Positions 34,201-44,972 of a DNA stretch of 64,000 nucleotides are shown piece after piece. Origin of the DNA: Uloborus plumipes (Eukaryota > Arthropoda > Arachnida > Araneae > Uloboridae); the NCBI GenBank assembly GCA_038373865.1, contig JAXGGA010002344.1, positions 1 to 64,000 of the forward strand, read 5' to 3'. A program made the translations under genes and the position numbers. The number at the start of each line of letters is the position of its first letter. The first letter of the stretch is position 1. The notes under the pieces are model-generated. The model did not search any database and was not told where the DNA came from. It worked only from the letters and a program-made list of their open reading frames with translations.

Positions 34201-37200
34201 ACGAAAAAGAGGCCTTTATAAAGTATTTTTCACTGGCTGAACCATAAGGCTTATGGAGCTATAATTTGGTATGGTTTCATGCAAGTCTTATATGTACATC
34301 CAAAAAAAAAATTTCATCAAAATCGGAGGGGGTCAAGTGGGGATTTTCTCGAAATTTGGGACACTTGACATGGAATGACCCAAATGCATTTTTGGGCTCA
34401 ATTTGACCTCCTTGCAAGCATGAAGATTTTATCTGACCAACTTAAAATTTTACAGGTAATTGTTTAGTCCTAGTGGACAACTTTTCTCACCCGGGCCGGT
34501 TTTAAAATTCAAAAAAAAAAAAAGTTTTTTCGATCCACCCTAATGACCAGTAAGAATACCAACAGCATTCCTAATACTGTCTTTAGGCTTGAGTTCATTG
34601 CCCTAATACTAAGGCTACACTTATTAAGTTATTCCCGAAGTTGCCCATACAAATTGTGCCACTATGATACTATTTTTTCTGTAAAACATCAATAGCAACA
34701 GTCTTTGTGTGAGATTCTTTGAAATCCCAATTGCTGGTTCATACTCATAAAAGGAGAATCGGAACCCTTTTTAGCAAGGTGATCAGCTATTTCATTACTT
34801 TTGATGTTTGAAAACCTAGGCACCCAACAGAGAAGGACCTTATTCAGCTTTACAAGAGTGCAAGGCATGTTATAGCATTCCCAAACAGAGTGGGATATCA
34901 TTACAGCCTTATGCAGGACATTTAAGGCAGCTTGACTATCACAGCAGATGTGAATACATCTGTACCTGTATCGCTGAGCAAATGATGTGGCACATTGAAA
35001 TGGCATACACCTTAGTCTGAAAGATAGAGATGAATCTGATAGGCATAGGGGGTTAGTATGGGGAGGGGGGCTCGCTGGGGTCAAGGGGCATGACTGAGCT
35101 CTCACTTTCAAAAGTAATTAGGGACCTTGCTCCCTCACTTTTCACAATTAAAATGTAATGATCAATTAAAAAATGATTTTTTTAATCAGTGGATTGATTT
35201 ATTTCACAAAAATAAAAGCTGAATGTTCCAAAAATATTTTTTTTTTTTCATTTTCTTTTATAAAAATGGCCCTTTGAATCTACAATGGCCATCTGTCTCG
35301 ATTTTAAGGCCACATTTGGCATATTTTAAAGGTCTTTCAACCCGTAATGTTAAAATCCTATAATATAGCCAAACTTTGCTGGAAAAAAAAAACAGCTTAA
35401 GACATGCTGTGCCCCCTACCTCCATTCTTCTTGACCCTCCATTTTTTAGCGCAGCAGCCTCCTATGGCCTTAGGGGTAAGAATATTCAATACCATTACTG
35501 TGATAATAAATTCTTGACTCTCTGTGCTTATTCAGTTTAGAACAATGCAGAGCAAAACTGCTGTTAGACATAAAGTAATGACTTTCTAATCATTTGGATT
35601 AGGAAATTTTACTTGATAAGGCCTGTCTAAAAAATAAATACTACACGCATCATCATTAGGCAGGCCAGAAACAGAATGCTCAATACTATGAACATCAAAT
35701 ATATAAAGAAATCTGGTTTAATGATCAGATACAAATAATTTACCACAGTTTTTCTTAAGTCATGTCAATTTTATTAGTAAAATGGTTTAAATTTGATGCA
35801 TATGTTAAAAAAAATTTTTTTACCCTTCAATGATTATATTCGTTTTTAGTTGGGTCGTTTTTTATTGCCTTTTTTTTTTTTTTACTTTTTAAGTACATTT
35901 GCTGATGGATTTTTTTGAAACATGGCTGCAAAAAACAGAAATTAGTTTCATTTTGGATTAAAGTTTCGCCTATGTTCACAAAATAAGTCTAATGGTGGAT
36001 TTGTAGCTGCCTACATATTTTCAGAACTCCTTGGTTAGTGGATTAAATTGAGTGCAAATTTTAAAACTTTGTTTTATACTTAGTATGAAATTTCTGCAAA
36101 TTTTATTATAGACTTTTAATTTTTAGGGGTTGTGTACTGCTATCCCCGGACCAACTTTACTTGATCTTCAGACCATTGTAAAAACAAGTACAAAGTATGT
36201 TACATATATATATCTTGGACGATCAAGTGGCTATTTAATTGGATCACTAATTGGTAGGACATTTTCTTTGGTTGCTGTATTCCTAAAAAAATGAAATAAA
36301 AAATACTCAATTGGAATTTGTTAGAACATTGCTGTATTGCATGCATTTTTAGTTTCTTGTTATTGCTATGTATACTGTATGCACATTGCTTTGAACTGAA
36401 TGTTGCACATATATTTTTTTTATTCTAGAATGAAGTACAGTTAATATCGTCTTTTTATTCAATGTCATTTTAGATTTTCCAATTCGTTTTCTTACTATAG
36501 TGGAAATTGTCTTTTGTTTCAAATTTAATGTTAAACTAAAAATGGAAAAAAAGAGGGAGGGGGAAGGGCTCAGTTTCACTTTACTATTTATGAGATTTAA
36601 TATTCATTTAAAACAGTAAATTTATGTCATTCTTGTTAGTATGTTGCAGACAAAAATAAAAGTAATAATAGCTCTCAAGAAAACTATATGCAATTAATTA
36701 TTTTCATTGTGTAAAGGAAAAATTAGGAAGCAAAGAAAGTTCAATGTATTTTGGCTTTGAATGCCTGCAAATCACAATATCATGATTGAAAACAGTCAGA
36801 AAATTGAAAGGAATGTTGTGCTTTATGCAAGAATGGCTTCAGATTGAGAAGTGATGTACCATTTTTTTTCAAAACGAGGGAAGGGGGCAGGATTGGCCAT
36901 TAAGCTGTACTTACTAAATTAATTGCAAAAGTTGGTCTATTAATCATATTTCCTTTTTAAAAAAAGTCGTTGATATGCATCTCTTGAGTCTTGAGAGTGT
37001 TGTTTAAATAATGAGTAATTAAAATTTACTCCATAATTAATTGCATTTATTGAAAAGGAATTCATTTTAATTTTTCGAAAACAGCAGAAACATGTTTAAA
37101 ATACCGTAAAGTAGAGTGTATAAGAACAGCGGGGTGATTCGGAACAAAACTTCCTGATTGTACAAAGAAATTCTTCATAAATATACCTTAATGTATTTTT

Positions 37201-40200
37201 GGCACTTAATTTTGAAGAAAGGTAAAATCATAAGAAGTAGGAAAAAATATTTTTATAATTCTGGCTACTCTATTGGATTTTGTGCAAAGTTGCAAGCGGG
37301 ACGCTAAAACATCAAGTTTTCATCATCTGCAAAACTTTTTATGTAAGTACAGATCCCTTAATATTTCAAACCTAAGAATAGTATTTTTTATTATGCATAT
37401 ATCTGAGCAATAGAGTATTACATTAGAAGAGACAACATATTTAAATTGTGGCATTAAAATGAAAAATTCTTTATAATATCATACGATAAAGATTTACGGT
37501 GTGAATCGGAACACTTTGTTCTGTTCTTCCAATTCAAATGTATTTAAAGAAAACTGTTTGAAAAATCAGGATACTAACCCCAATTCTTTTAGTCAAGACA
37601 AGGACTATGATTTATTATTGTTTACCCTTCTTGTGAGCAACTAGACCTTAGAATGACTGAAAGTTGCAGATTTAAAAAGATTTTTGCTCCATTAGGCTTC
37701 TTTTTATTTAAAATACATGGGGGAAACCCGATACCCAGAGATTCAAGAAACTAAAGACAAGGCATCGTTTATTCCAAAAACTGTTATGAAAAACTTAAGC
37801 CAAGCCACAATTGCTAGTTTTAAGAACAAGTATATATTTGTGGACAACCTGAGTGACTTCAATTTATGTTAAATCTTAATTTTTCAATTCAAAAGCATTT
37901 CTTGAAATTTATTTTAATTGTTCATAAGTTCAAAATTATTTTGAATTTTGACAAATCATAAACATTTTCTTGGTATAGAAAATAAACTTTTATTTGACAG
38001 TAACTATCTGTTCTTGTTCTCCTCTATCAATAATACTAATATTTGTGAGATCTATCATAGGTTAAACTGAAAAAAAGAAATTTTTTTTACATGTGTTATG
38101 ATTGACCCATATCAGCGGGGTGAATCGGAACATCTTTAAATCATCAGATATATAAATAATAACTGTTCATCATATTTTGTCTTTATTTGGAATAGCAGCA
38201 AGACCGAAGTTTTTACCCAAAAAATCAAATTAAAAAAAAAATCTTTTGACTTGTTTTTTTACAATCAAAGCTGAAAAGTGTATCGATTCACCCCATTTCA
38301 CAGTATATTGTTCTTTTATTTTCAAGTTTGATTTCTTTTTCTCAAATAAATTTGCTTGAAAAAACGTTTCTTTTCCTGCAGCAGTTTTTGCAGTATGAAA
38401 GTTGTTGAATTATTTTAGTGTTCACTTAAACAAGAAAGTATTAATGAATATAAACCAAAAAGTTTACTTGACACTTTTGTATGTTAATTACTTCTGTAGC
38501 ATACTTTAGAACAAAATCTTGTATTTTTCTGTATCCTTGCTGTTATCACTGTTAATTAAGTTCATATTTCTGAATATTTTGAATTATCAATGTGATTTTT
38601 TCTTCCTCAGGTGGCATCATACTAGACTGCATAAAGAAAAGGGAAGCATTGCTTGTGTTATTTAACTTAATTATTTCTATTAGCGTCTTGTTAATTCCAT
38701 TTTCAAGAGATGTTGTAACTCTTGTAGCTGTCATGGCGGTCAGTGGATCAGTGATGGGAGCACTAGATACTGGTGAGAAAGTTTTATCAATATTTGTAGT
38801 TTCTAAGTTATTTAACAAAATTCAAATGTGTTCCAACTCTATTTACACATGCTAAAGATTTTAGTTTGTTGCACATTTTTTCATGCATTCATATTATTTA
38901 TATTGAAAACTTTCTCTGATTGCCAATTCTACTAATGTAGGAACAGTGGGCTATCATTCTGGAAAGCAGTGTTTTCTTTTAAATCATTTTTGGTCAACTG
39001 ACTCGTAAGAGTTTTTAAGAAAATTTCACTGACTGGTCAGGTTTTTCTTTTTTAGCAAAAAAAAAAAAAAAAAAAAGAAAAGAAAACTTAATAGGTATAA
39101 GAGAATTTTTACGTAAGTTAATTGTAAGATTTTTACTATTATTTATTTATAATAAATGTTCAATATAAAATAAACATTTATTGTACTTAGTATTTGTAAA
39201 TATAAATGTGAATCTTTGAGAAAAATGGCTGAAAATCATAAAAATTGATCACAAAATGAATGTTGTAAAAAATATTGTATAAAAGTTTTTATTTTATTTG
39301 GGAATTTATCTCAGAATAAAGAAAAAATGTCTTTAACTCAAGTAAATAAGAGTCTATAAGAAGTAGTCAAATTTTTCTGTGGATCAGTCATGGTCCACCA
39401 GGCCAGGGGTTGAGATTCCCTGCTGTGGATCAAATACTCCATGTTTTATTTTGCAGAAAATTTTTAATTAACGGCTAGTTTCAGTTTGAGTTGATTTTTA
39501 TGCCCTACGGTAGAACTAACTCATACACCAAATACCATTATTGAAAATTACCAAGCATTAGTTCAAATAATACTATTTGATATTTGGAACTGATGTAAGC
39601 CTTTCTTAAAACATTTACAAGCATTTATATTAGCAGAAAAGAGGAAATAGGGGGAGAATTTTGTTCACATTTAAAAGTTGCAATTTTAAAGGATTTTTAC
39701 TGTCAGAAAAAGTTGCAATTGTGTTTAAGTGTATGAGCTTTTGATATAAATTACTTTTCAAATTTAAAAATAAAGTAAATAAAATAAAATAAAAAAACTA
39801 AAAAAAAAAGATCAGTGACATGCTTTAATCTAAATATCAAGTTTGTTTGTTTTTAAACTTTAAATTTTTCTTATCAAAATTAAAGTAAAGTATGAATGAG
39901 TATTTATTATTGTTTTTGTGTTTGTTTCTCCTTTTTTATATTCATTGTTTACGTTAATTGCTTTTTTAACTTACAGGAGCCAATGTGTGGTGTTTAAATC
40001 TGTGGTCTGGTGACAACAGTCCATATTTTCAAGCTCTGCATTTTTTGTTTGGTGTTGGTGCTTTTCTAGCACCATTAGTTGCAGAACCATTTTTAGATAA
40101 GAATAATGAAACATTAGAAATATTAAATACTTCTTTTGCTGCAAATTTCTCTTATATTCCTCAAAATATCACTACTGACTGCAGTACAATGTTTGATTTT

Positions 40201-40971
40201 AAGTGTATTCCTGCCATCACTTATTCCTATGCTCTAATTAGCTTTTTTTCATTTTTAGTCACATTATTGTTCCTTTCCCTCTTTTGTTTTGCAAGTGATA
40301 AAGAATGTGCAAGAGAGAAAAGGAGTGTACAATATTCTAATCCTCATTTTTGCATAACTGCATTAGTCATAACTTTAACTTTTTTATTGTTGGGAGTTTA
40401 TGCTGGCATTGAAATTGGGTTTGGACAAATGATTGCTACATATGCTGTTAAAAGTGACCTTCATTTGTCAAAGTCAGATGCTTCTTACCTAACTTCATTG
40501 TACTGGGCCAGTTTTACTATTTTCAGGGGTGTAGGTGTACTATTAGCAGCAAAATTTAGTTCTTTAAGTTTAATACTTTTTGATTTTTGTTTAATGCTCA
40601 TATCTGGAATAGTGTTATTAATATTTGGAAATTCATCTGTACCAATGCTATGGTTTGGTACTGGTTTGTTAGGCTGTGCTCTATCCTCATTTTATCCTAG
40701 TGCAGTTTACTGGTCTGAAAAGTATGTTAATGTGAGCAATAAAGTTGCATCTTCCTTTGTAGTTGCTGCATCATTTGGGGAAATGATAGTCCCATTTGCT
40801 GTTAGTCAGTTTCTGGATGACAGACCTCAATTTTTTTCTTACATTCTTCTTTCTTCTATTCTTGTATGTGGCATTTTAATTTTATTTTTATGGATAACAA
40901 CTATTAAAGTTGGTGTAAAAGCTGTAATCGAGGAAAACGTTGAAACTGAAGGTGCTGAATCTCAACTTTGA
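28129..40971 (+). CDS. MFSD4 / sodium-dependent glucose transporter 1-like MFS transporter (4 coding exons)
   Basis: A multi-pass membrane protein of the major facilitator superfamily. Coding exons 28129-28200, 36127-36253, 38611-38772 and 39977-40971 splice at GT-AG sites in phases 0, 1 and 1 to give 451 residues. Family blocks in order: AIPGPTLLDL at about 29-38 after TM1; GRSSGYLIGSLIGGIILD at about 55-72; ALDTGANVWCLNLW across the exon 3/4 junction; and QALHFLFGVGAFLAPLVAEP. About twelve hydrophobic segments can be counted. The loop after TM5 has four N-glycosylation sequons (NET, NTS, NFS, NIT), placing it outside the cell. Relatives (MFSD4A/B, NaGLT1) are somewhat longer, near 500 residues. 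Substrate cannot be read from sequence; hexose transport is a family-based guess. The start ATG follows an acceptor-like site (28101-28102), implying an upstream non-coding exon. Confidence 0.88.
28313..29027 (-). mobile_element. internally deleted mariner
   Basis: Ends TGAGGCGTATTTTTAAAGTA and, in reverse, TGAGGCATACTTTTGAAGTA, between TA dinucleotides (28311-28312, 29028-29029). On the minus strand the 5' part (about 28870-28640) reads AAECEVRAVM, then DIHRGISSVYGETIMSDGKV, the paired helix-turn-helix region of mariner transposase. After a jump, about 28600-28430 gives the C-terminal block (QAADFFEES-like, then YDRCLNIGG). The catalytic core between them is missing, and the remainder has stops and shifts. 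The inverted similarity of the two ends runs beyond 100 bp and includes the codons of the C-terminal CLNIG block. Confidence 0.8.
29315..30103 (-). mobile_element. Helitron remnant with helicase C-terminus
   Basis: Read on the minus strand, it begins TC at 30103 (TCTATATATATAAAAGAAAG) preceded by A, and ends CTAG at 29315 followed by T. The 3' end has the hairpin-like GGCGGAACAGATTTCGCC just before GGGTCAGCTAG. These are the expected features of a Helitron (TC start, hairpin, CTRR end, insertion between A and T). A minus-strand piece of the Helitron helicase lies inside. At 789 bp it is a deletion derivative; the Rep endonuclease is absent. Confidence 0.8.
29452..29745 (-). pseudogene. Helitron Pif1-type helicase, C-terminal fragment
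   Basis: The minus-strand frame contains IPRIPMIPTDMPFEFKRLQF, then TFNKSQGQSLKVCGL and FSHGQLYVACLRVGRP. These are the last helicase motifs of Helitron RepHel proteins (motif V-like NKSQGQT and the motif VI-like YVACSRV). Only this end of the protein, of more than 1000 residues normally, is left. Confidence 0.85.
30318..30499. mobile_element. MITE with TATACTGCC termini, copy 2
   Basis: Left end TATACTGCCATGATATGCAC; right end in reverse TATACTACTGTACTTTGCAC. Both continue into AAAAGTC. Same family as 1958-2211. It lies in the 3' part of the LINE remnant. Confidence 0.7.
31347..31838. mobile_element. hAT-type MITE, G-tract family, copy 3
   Basis: Starts CAGGGGTGCCCACAGGGG and ends GATGGGCACCCTTG, in the opposite orientation to copies 1 and 2. 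Perfect 8-bp duplication GGGTTAAA at 31339-31346 and 31839-31846. It carries the palindrome TGGCGCAAGTTGCGCCA. Confidence 0.92.
32001..34381. mobile_element. 2.4-kb fold-back element, GGGTCATTCCATGTCAAGTG termini
   Basis: The left end GGGTCATTCCATGTCAAGTG is repeated in reverse at 34362-34381. The arms stay alignable for about 1 kb (for example CAAGTTTGTGCTTTTATTGC on the left and its complement on the right), leaving a central loop of about 350 bp near 33005-33363. The 4-bp AAAT at both flanks may be a target duplication. The frames at 33848-34130 are parts of the arm and not genes. Class uncertain. Confidence 0.88.
35040..35455 (+). repeat. dispersed repeat family C, copy 1
   Basis: Matches 60371-60770 in reverse orientation. 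Shared segments include GATTGATTTATTTCACAAAA, AAAGCTGAAT and CATTTTTT near the far end. No coding potential. Class unknown; it may be a hAT or another TIR element. Confidence 0.65.
36127..36253 (+). CDS. transporter coding exon 2
   Basis: Follows TTTTTAG, ends before GTAGGA, 127 nt. Codes for GLCTAIPGPTLLDLQ, then GRSSGYLIGSLI; the last Gly codon is split (phase 1) and completed by exon 3. Confidence 0.88.
36254..38610 (+). other. transporter intron 2
   Basis: GT-AG intron of 2.36 kb. It contains the TIR element at 37102-38305; the remainder is AT-rich without features. Confidence 0.75.
37102..38305. mobile_element. TIR element with internal GGTGAATCGGAACA repeats
   Basis: Left end TACCGTAAAGTAGAGTG, soon followed by GCGGGGTGATTCGGAACA. 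The right end in reverse reads TACTGTGAAATGGGGTGAAT. The motif GGTGAATCGGAACA or close variants recurs inside at about 37498 and 38115. The ends match imperfectly. The architecture resembles 57788-58441 and 11128-11360. No coding capacity. Confidence 0.55.
38611..38772 (+). CDS. transporter coding exon 3
   Basis: Follows TTCTTCCTCAG, ends before GTGAGA, 162 nt. Codes for TM3 (LLVLFNLIISISVLLIPF) and TM4 (TLVAVMAVSGSVMGALDT). Phase 1 at both ends. Confidence 0.9.
38773..39976 (+). other. transporter intron 3
   Basis: GT-AG intron of 1.2 kb. It has an A-run at 39057-39076; nothing else is recognised. Confidence 0.8.
39977..40971 (+). CDS. transporter coding exon 4 (terminal)
   Basis: Follows TTTTTTAACTTACAG; 995 nt including the TGA stop at 40969-40971. 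It encodes TM5 to TM12, the glycosylated loop, and an acidic cytoplasmic tail. It is the longest clean frame in the window. Confidence 0.95.
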
Positions 40972-41190
40972 TTTTTAAAAAGTTAAATAATATTTATAGT
41001 AACTATTTCTTTTTTTTTCTTTTTTGAAAGAAAGAAATGCATACACAAGTTCATCTTGACTGGTTTAAAAGCAGTGTAATTACTCGAACACGTCAACTAT
41101 ATTAGCATACATGCAGTAAGTTTGTATAATGCATGTACATGCCTTCTCAAAAAGAATAATCTAATAAATGAGATGATAAAAATGCATTTA
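40972..41190 (+). other. probable 3' untranslated region of the transporter
   Basis: Follows the TGA stop. The first AATAAA is at 41163-41168; another (GAATAAATG) is near 41268. AT-richness makes the true cleavage site uncertain. Confidence 0.5.
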
Positions 41191-43278
41191 AAACAATTGA
41201 AAACATGTTTAATATTAAACTAGTAAATAATTTAACCGGTCTTTTTAATAGTAAATATTTACTTTTGAATAAATGTTTGTGTTCGCTTAGTTAAGAGTTT
41301 TTCTTATCACTTGTATTCATAACAATTCACTGAAAAATAATGTTGTTTGCATATTAATGTAACTGAAGAATCAGCACTACTGTTGTACTTATAAAACCTA
41401 TGTTGTACTTATCAGTAGTGGTGCAGGCTGGGTGTTTTCTCTGTTGGGTTTAGATTTATAAACAGTCCTCATATATACATGTAAATATATAAGAATTGAC
41501 GAGTTATACTCAGTCATGAATTCTGCGGAAACGACATCCTATGGTTGTACTTCTGCTGATTAACTCAGATAAAAATTGGATTACAATTTTAAGTATGAAA
41601 TTATAATCAAATTTTATTAATTTATTTAAAAAAAATAAGTTTGCTAAAAGCCACTAATATTCTGCTGAAAATTAACCCATATTAATTCAATTCTGAATTC
41701 ATATTTACGAAAAAATGTCTTATCATTAAATGAATGTATATTTTTAAAAATTGAATGAGAATAATAATGTTGTTATTATTTCACTAAATATTTGTCTTAA
41801 AAAACTATTTCATGAAATTCATTCAAGCTAAAACTCTAAAAATTTAACCTGTTTTATATATATTTTTTTAATAAATATTTTAGCAATTTATACATTTTAC
41901 TAAGCATTTAATTGCAATAATTGCAAACTTTGTGATATTTTTTTTGATATTTGTGTTTTATTTTATTTAACTTCATAAACTTCATTGATTTTTCATAACT
42001 TACATGTAAATGTAACATTTTGTTTCATAATTTTTAAATTTTTAGTTGCCAAATTTATGGAATGTGGATGTACATTTTAAGTGTTACATCTCTTTCACTT
42101 TGTTGAGTGCATTATCTTTTAAATGAGGCTGATCTATGAAAAACATAGTTGTGAACTGTTAAGTTTAGACGATCAAATTAAGACTACTTGGGAAATAATT
42201 CGACTTTCAGGATTATTTTATGAATCAAATTTGAAAGGTAAGAGTACATGGGAACATTTTAGCCTAGTGTGATGCAATTCATTTGTTTAAGTTTTTGATA
42301 GTTTGAATTACGTGTACAGGGTTGTTGCAGAGTTTTATTCAGCTTGGGTGAACTTAAATTTTTTTACATCCCACTTTTTAATTTTAGGGCATTTAATGTA
42401 AGACAATGAGTTTATAGCGACCCTGCATGTAATGAATCATAGCTATTTCTTTATTAGTTTCAGATTTTCATGTTCTAAGTTAATAATGAAATTATTATTT
42501 TATACAGCAGAGTTATTGGTGAAATAAACTTTTGTCTCAAAAAGAGGGTGTAATTACAGTCAGTTAAACAATTTCGAGAATGCAGTTAATCACAACAAAA
42601 GAATTTGGCTCTGACCTAAAGCCCCATTGTATTGTTTGATTTTATTTAGCATTTCAATGGCAAATGTACCCAACCTCAAATGTCAAAAATAGCATGTTTA
42701 CAGGGTTGCATTAAAACTTTTATCTTTTCATTTCTACCTATCAGTAATTTCAGAATAACTACTCATTATCTAGGAATTTTTTATTGGAAAAAATGCTGTA
42801 GGAGGTTGAAAAACCTGATGTAAATGTGTAATAATATCAGGTTTGTAAAAGAAAAAAATTGCAAAAATTGACATTAGAGTTTAGGTACCTTTGCCATTGA
42901 TATTTTTTCCAGTTTTCTAGTCTGAATCAAATTTCAGTAGCAAAAACTGTCTGGATAAATAATATGTTTATGCATCAAGGTTGTACTCTGTTGCTCTTCC
43001 ATATGAAAATTATTCAATCTTACTGTTGTTTTTACTCACCTCAAATGGATCAATTATTTGGATCTCATAAACTTAATTCCTATTTATGTGTACTCTACTA
43101 ATGCATAGTTGTTCATATACATAACTGTTTGTAAAAACATTCCAGTTTTTAGTAATTAGTGGTTAATTATAAAAATTGAACTTGTGCTTAGTGCTTCATC
43201 ATGAAATAACTTTATAGTATACAATATCCTTTAGGAGAGTAAAATTTCTAGTTTGGTTGGTAAAAACTTTTTATAAGG
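41191..43278. other. intergenic, nothing recognised
   Basis: AT-rich. TACAGGGTTG occurs twice in the same orientation (about 42317 and 42699) but with no matching opposite end. Confidence 0.4.
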
Positions 43279-43280
43279 TA

Positions 43281-44512
43281 CAGTACTGTGGCAATTAATT
43301 GAGAAATGCATTTTTTTCAAGAATATCAGTGTTATTCAAATTTCCCATGAATAAATTTAAAACTAATAACTGATATGATATCACCAGTATTTAATAACAT
43401 CACAGACACGTTTTGGCATGGAGTTTACTAGACTGGCACATATAGTTTGGATTTCAGGATCTTTGTATCACATGTCAAAAACATATAAAATTAGCTTTTC
43501 TATCGCTGTACTGTTAAATTTGTGAGGCCGTTTTTTGACGATAACCTACAAATTTTCAACCGATACAAGTTCAGTGGGTTTCCAGGCCAATCCAGTATAG
43601 TAAGTTAGTTTTTACAGCAAAAATTTGCAATTTTCTTTGAAGTGTGATATTTAGCTTCGTCTTGTTGTAAATCACCATTTCCTTTCGACCACAGTTTAGC
43701 CATGGTTAGAAGTACATTTTGGGTAAAAAAACATCTTTTTTAGCGAATACTTGAGTGTTAAATTGATTTGATGCTGATGGAGCGGTTCTTCTTTGCTTCT
43801 CACGAACTTAGATCTAATTCCCTAAACCACGAAATGTGTTTCTTCAGAAAATAAAACATTTTCCCAGTCCTTCTCAGCCCATGTTTTGTACTTTCGTGTC
43901 CATTTCACCCTTTTTTTCTTCACACGAGGCGTGAGAAGTTGCTTTTTATAAGGTCGACGCGCTTTCCGCCCGCGTTCTAGTATCCTGTATCGCACTGTTG
44001 AAGGTGCTATACATGCTGCCATGGACTTGAAGAGGTTAAAACTAGTTAATCGAGGGTTGACAACCCTCAATCGGTGTAAAGTTTTGTCATCACGAGCAGA
44101 AGTTAATCTTTTTCTAATGCATTTTCCGATATGGGTGGTTCCAGAATTTCCTGTAGTCTGAAAACGCTGCCATATCCTTCCACACTTTCTGTACTCACTC
44201 CACATATTTTACCTATTTCTACTAATGTCTTAGAAGTGTGTTTTTTGAGTGCAATTACTTTAGCACGTGTTTCTGGGCTGATATATATAACGCTAATTTC
44301 TCCTGCAACAAGCGAGAAACTAACACTGCCGAAATCTAACTACTTGGCGAAAGAATTTACATGCATGTGGCTTACCAGATAAGTGCAAACATCTACTAGT
44401 TTGATATTAACTGCCATTTAAACTCTAAGTTGAGTTTGTCTTCTTATTTGTAGGCTTTAGGGTGATAAAACGAAAAAAAAAGAACATTTCTTAATTAATT
44501 GCCACACTACTG
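43281..44512 (-). mobile_element. Tc1-like transposon, near full length
   Basis: Inverted ends CAGTACTGTGGCAATTAATT and CAGTAGTGTGGCAATTAATT, between TA dinucleotides (43279-43280, 44513-44514). 1.23 kb with a single minus-strand transposase pseudogene. Confidence 0.92.
43390..44320 (-). pseudogene. Tc1-like transposase, broken
   Basis: The minus-strand reading begins near 44310 with SPETRAKVIALKKHTSKTLV, the first helix-turn-helix. A frameshift near 44165 leads into the frame 44205-43822 with IWQRFQTTGNSG, SARDDKTLHRL and VLFSEETHFVV (in Tc1 enzymes this is usually FSDES; here the Asp position reads Glu). Further on, overlapping frames give LDWPGNPLNL and VNSMPKRV, the third catalytic region and the C-terminus. 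Many shifts and stops; inactive. Confidence 0.85.
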
Positions 44513-44514
44513 TA

Positions 44515-44965
44515 TATGTGATTATACATTAATTGTTTAAAAATTGAAAAAAAAAAATGATGAATATTTTTATACTCCAGTTTAATTTTACTGTGCTCTT
44601 TTAGCAATCAAACATGAGAAATATTATGAAACATTGGATTTGTAGTGATTTTAGTTTGTTGAATATGCAGTAATAGTTTCTCACCTTTTGCATAAGAGTA
44701 GAAATACCAACAAATACCAACTGTGTAATAACTATATAATATAGCAAACATTTTGAATGTGATGCAAAATTTTCTGTAAAACATTTAGTATTTCTACTAT
44801 TTACAAACGTGATGATGTAAAATCTAATATTTGTTCAATGACGAAACAAATGCATGCATAAGATTTGTGTTAAATTTGTTTTAAAAATAGAGAATGCACT
44901 TTAAAATATTGATTGTTATTAGCAGAAACTACTTTGTGAGTTATTTTGCAATCTGTACTTGTTAC
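44515..44965. other. intergenic, nothing recognised
   Basis: AT-rich DNA with no visible feature. Confidence 0.4.
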
Positions 44966-44972
44966 AGTAAGA

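Larger units (their letters stand above)
30844..34540. mobile_element. fold-back element, GGGTGGATCGAAAAA termini
   Basis: Inverted ends GGGTGGATCGAAAAAC and GGGTGGATCGAAAAAA, between TA dinucleotides (30842-30843, 34541-34542) in the LINE. The original element was itself palindromic: 31020-31160 is repeated in reverse at about 31850-31995 (shared GTCCGATAAAATCTTCATGC-like blocks), and 30860-31015 in reverse at 34383-34530. It is now enlarged by a hAT MITE (31347-31838) and a second fold-back element (32001-34381). No transposase. Confidence 0.8.
30500..35030 (-). pseudogene. RNase H-type LINE remnant, split by a fold-back element
   Basis: On the minus strand, about 35010-34700 contains HICCDSQAALNVL and NEIADHLAKKG, the RNase H domain found after the reverse transcriptase in jockey/I/R1-group LINEs. 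It continues to VGILTGH at about 34545, where the fold-back element starts. Beyond that element the sequence resumes at 30843 (CSLHLKA), and a region near 30560 reads ETVTHICV/LCDCE in overlapping frames, resembling the usual Cys/His block. Frame shifts and stops are frequent. The coordinates include the 3.7-kb insertion (30844-34540). Confidence 0.7.
28201..36126 (+). other. transporter intron 1, filled with nested mobile DNA
   Basis: 7.9 kb. Contents in order: a possible pogo/Tigger-like terminus at about 28239-28285 (CAGTAGATGCCGGTTAATTG), a deleted mariner, a Helitron remnant, a MITE, an RNase H-type LINE split by a fold-back element with two further insertions, and repeat family C. About 35456-36126 shows nothing else. 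Confidence 0.8.

Noticed and set aside
42317..42710. Two TACAGGGTTG occurrences as mariner ends
   Set aside because: Both are in the same orientation, with no inverted partner and diverging sequence after ten bases.
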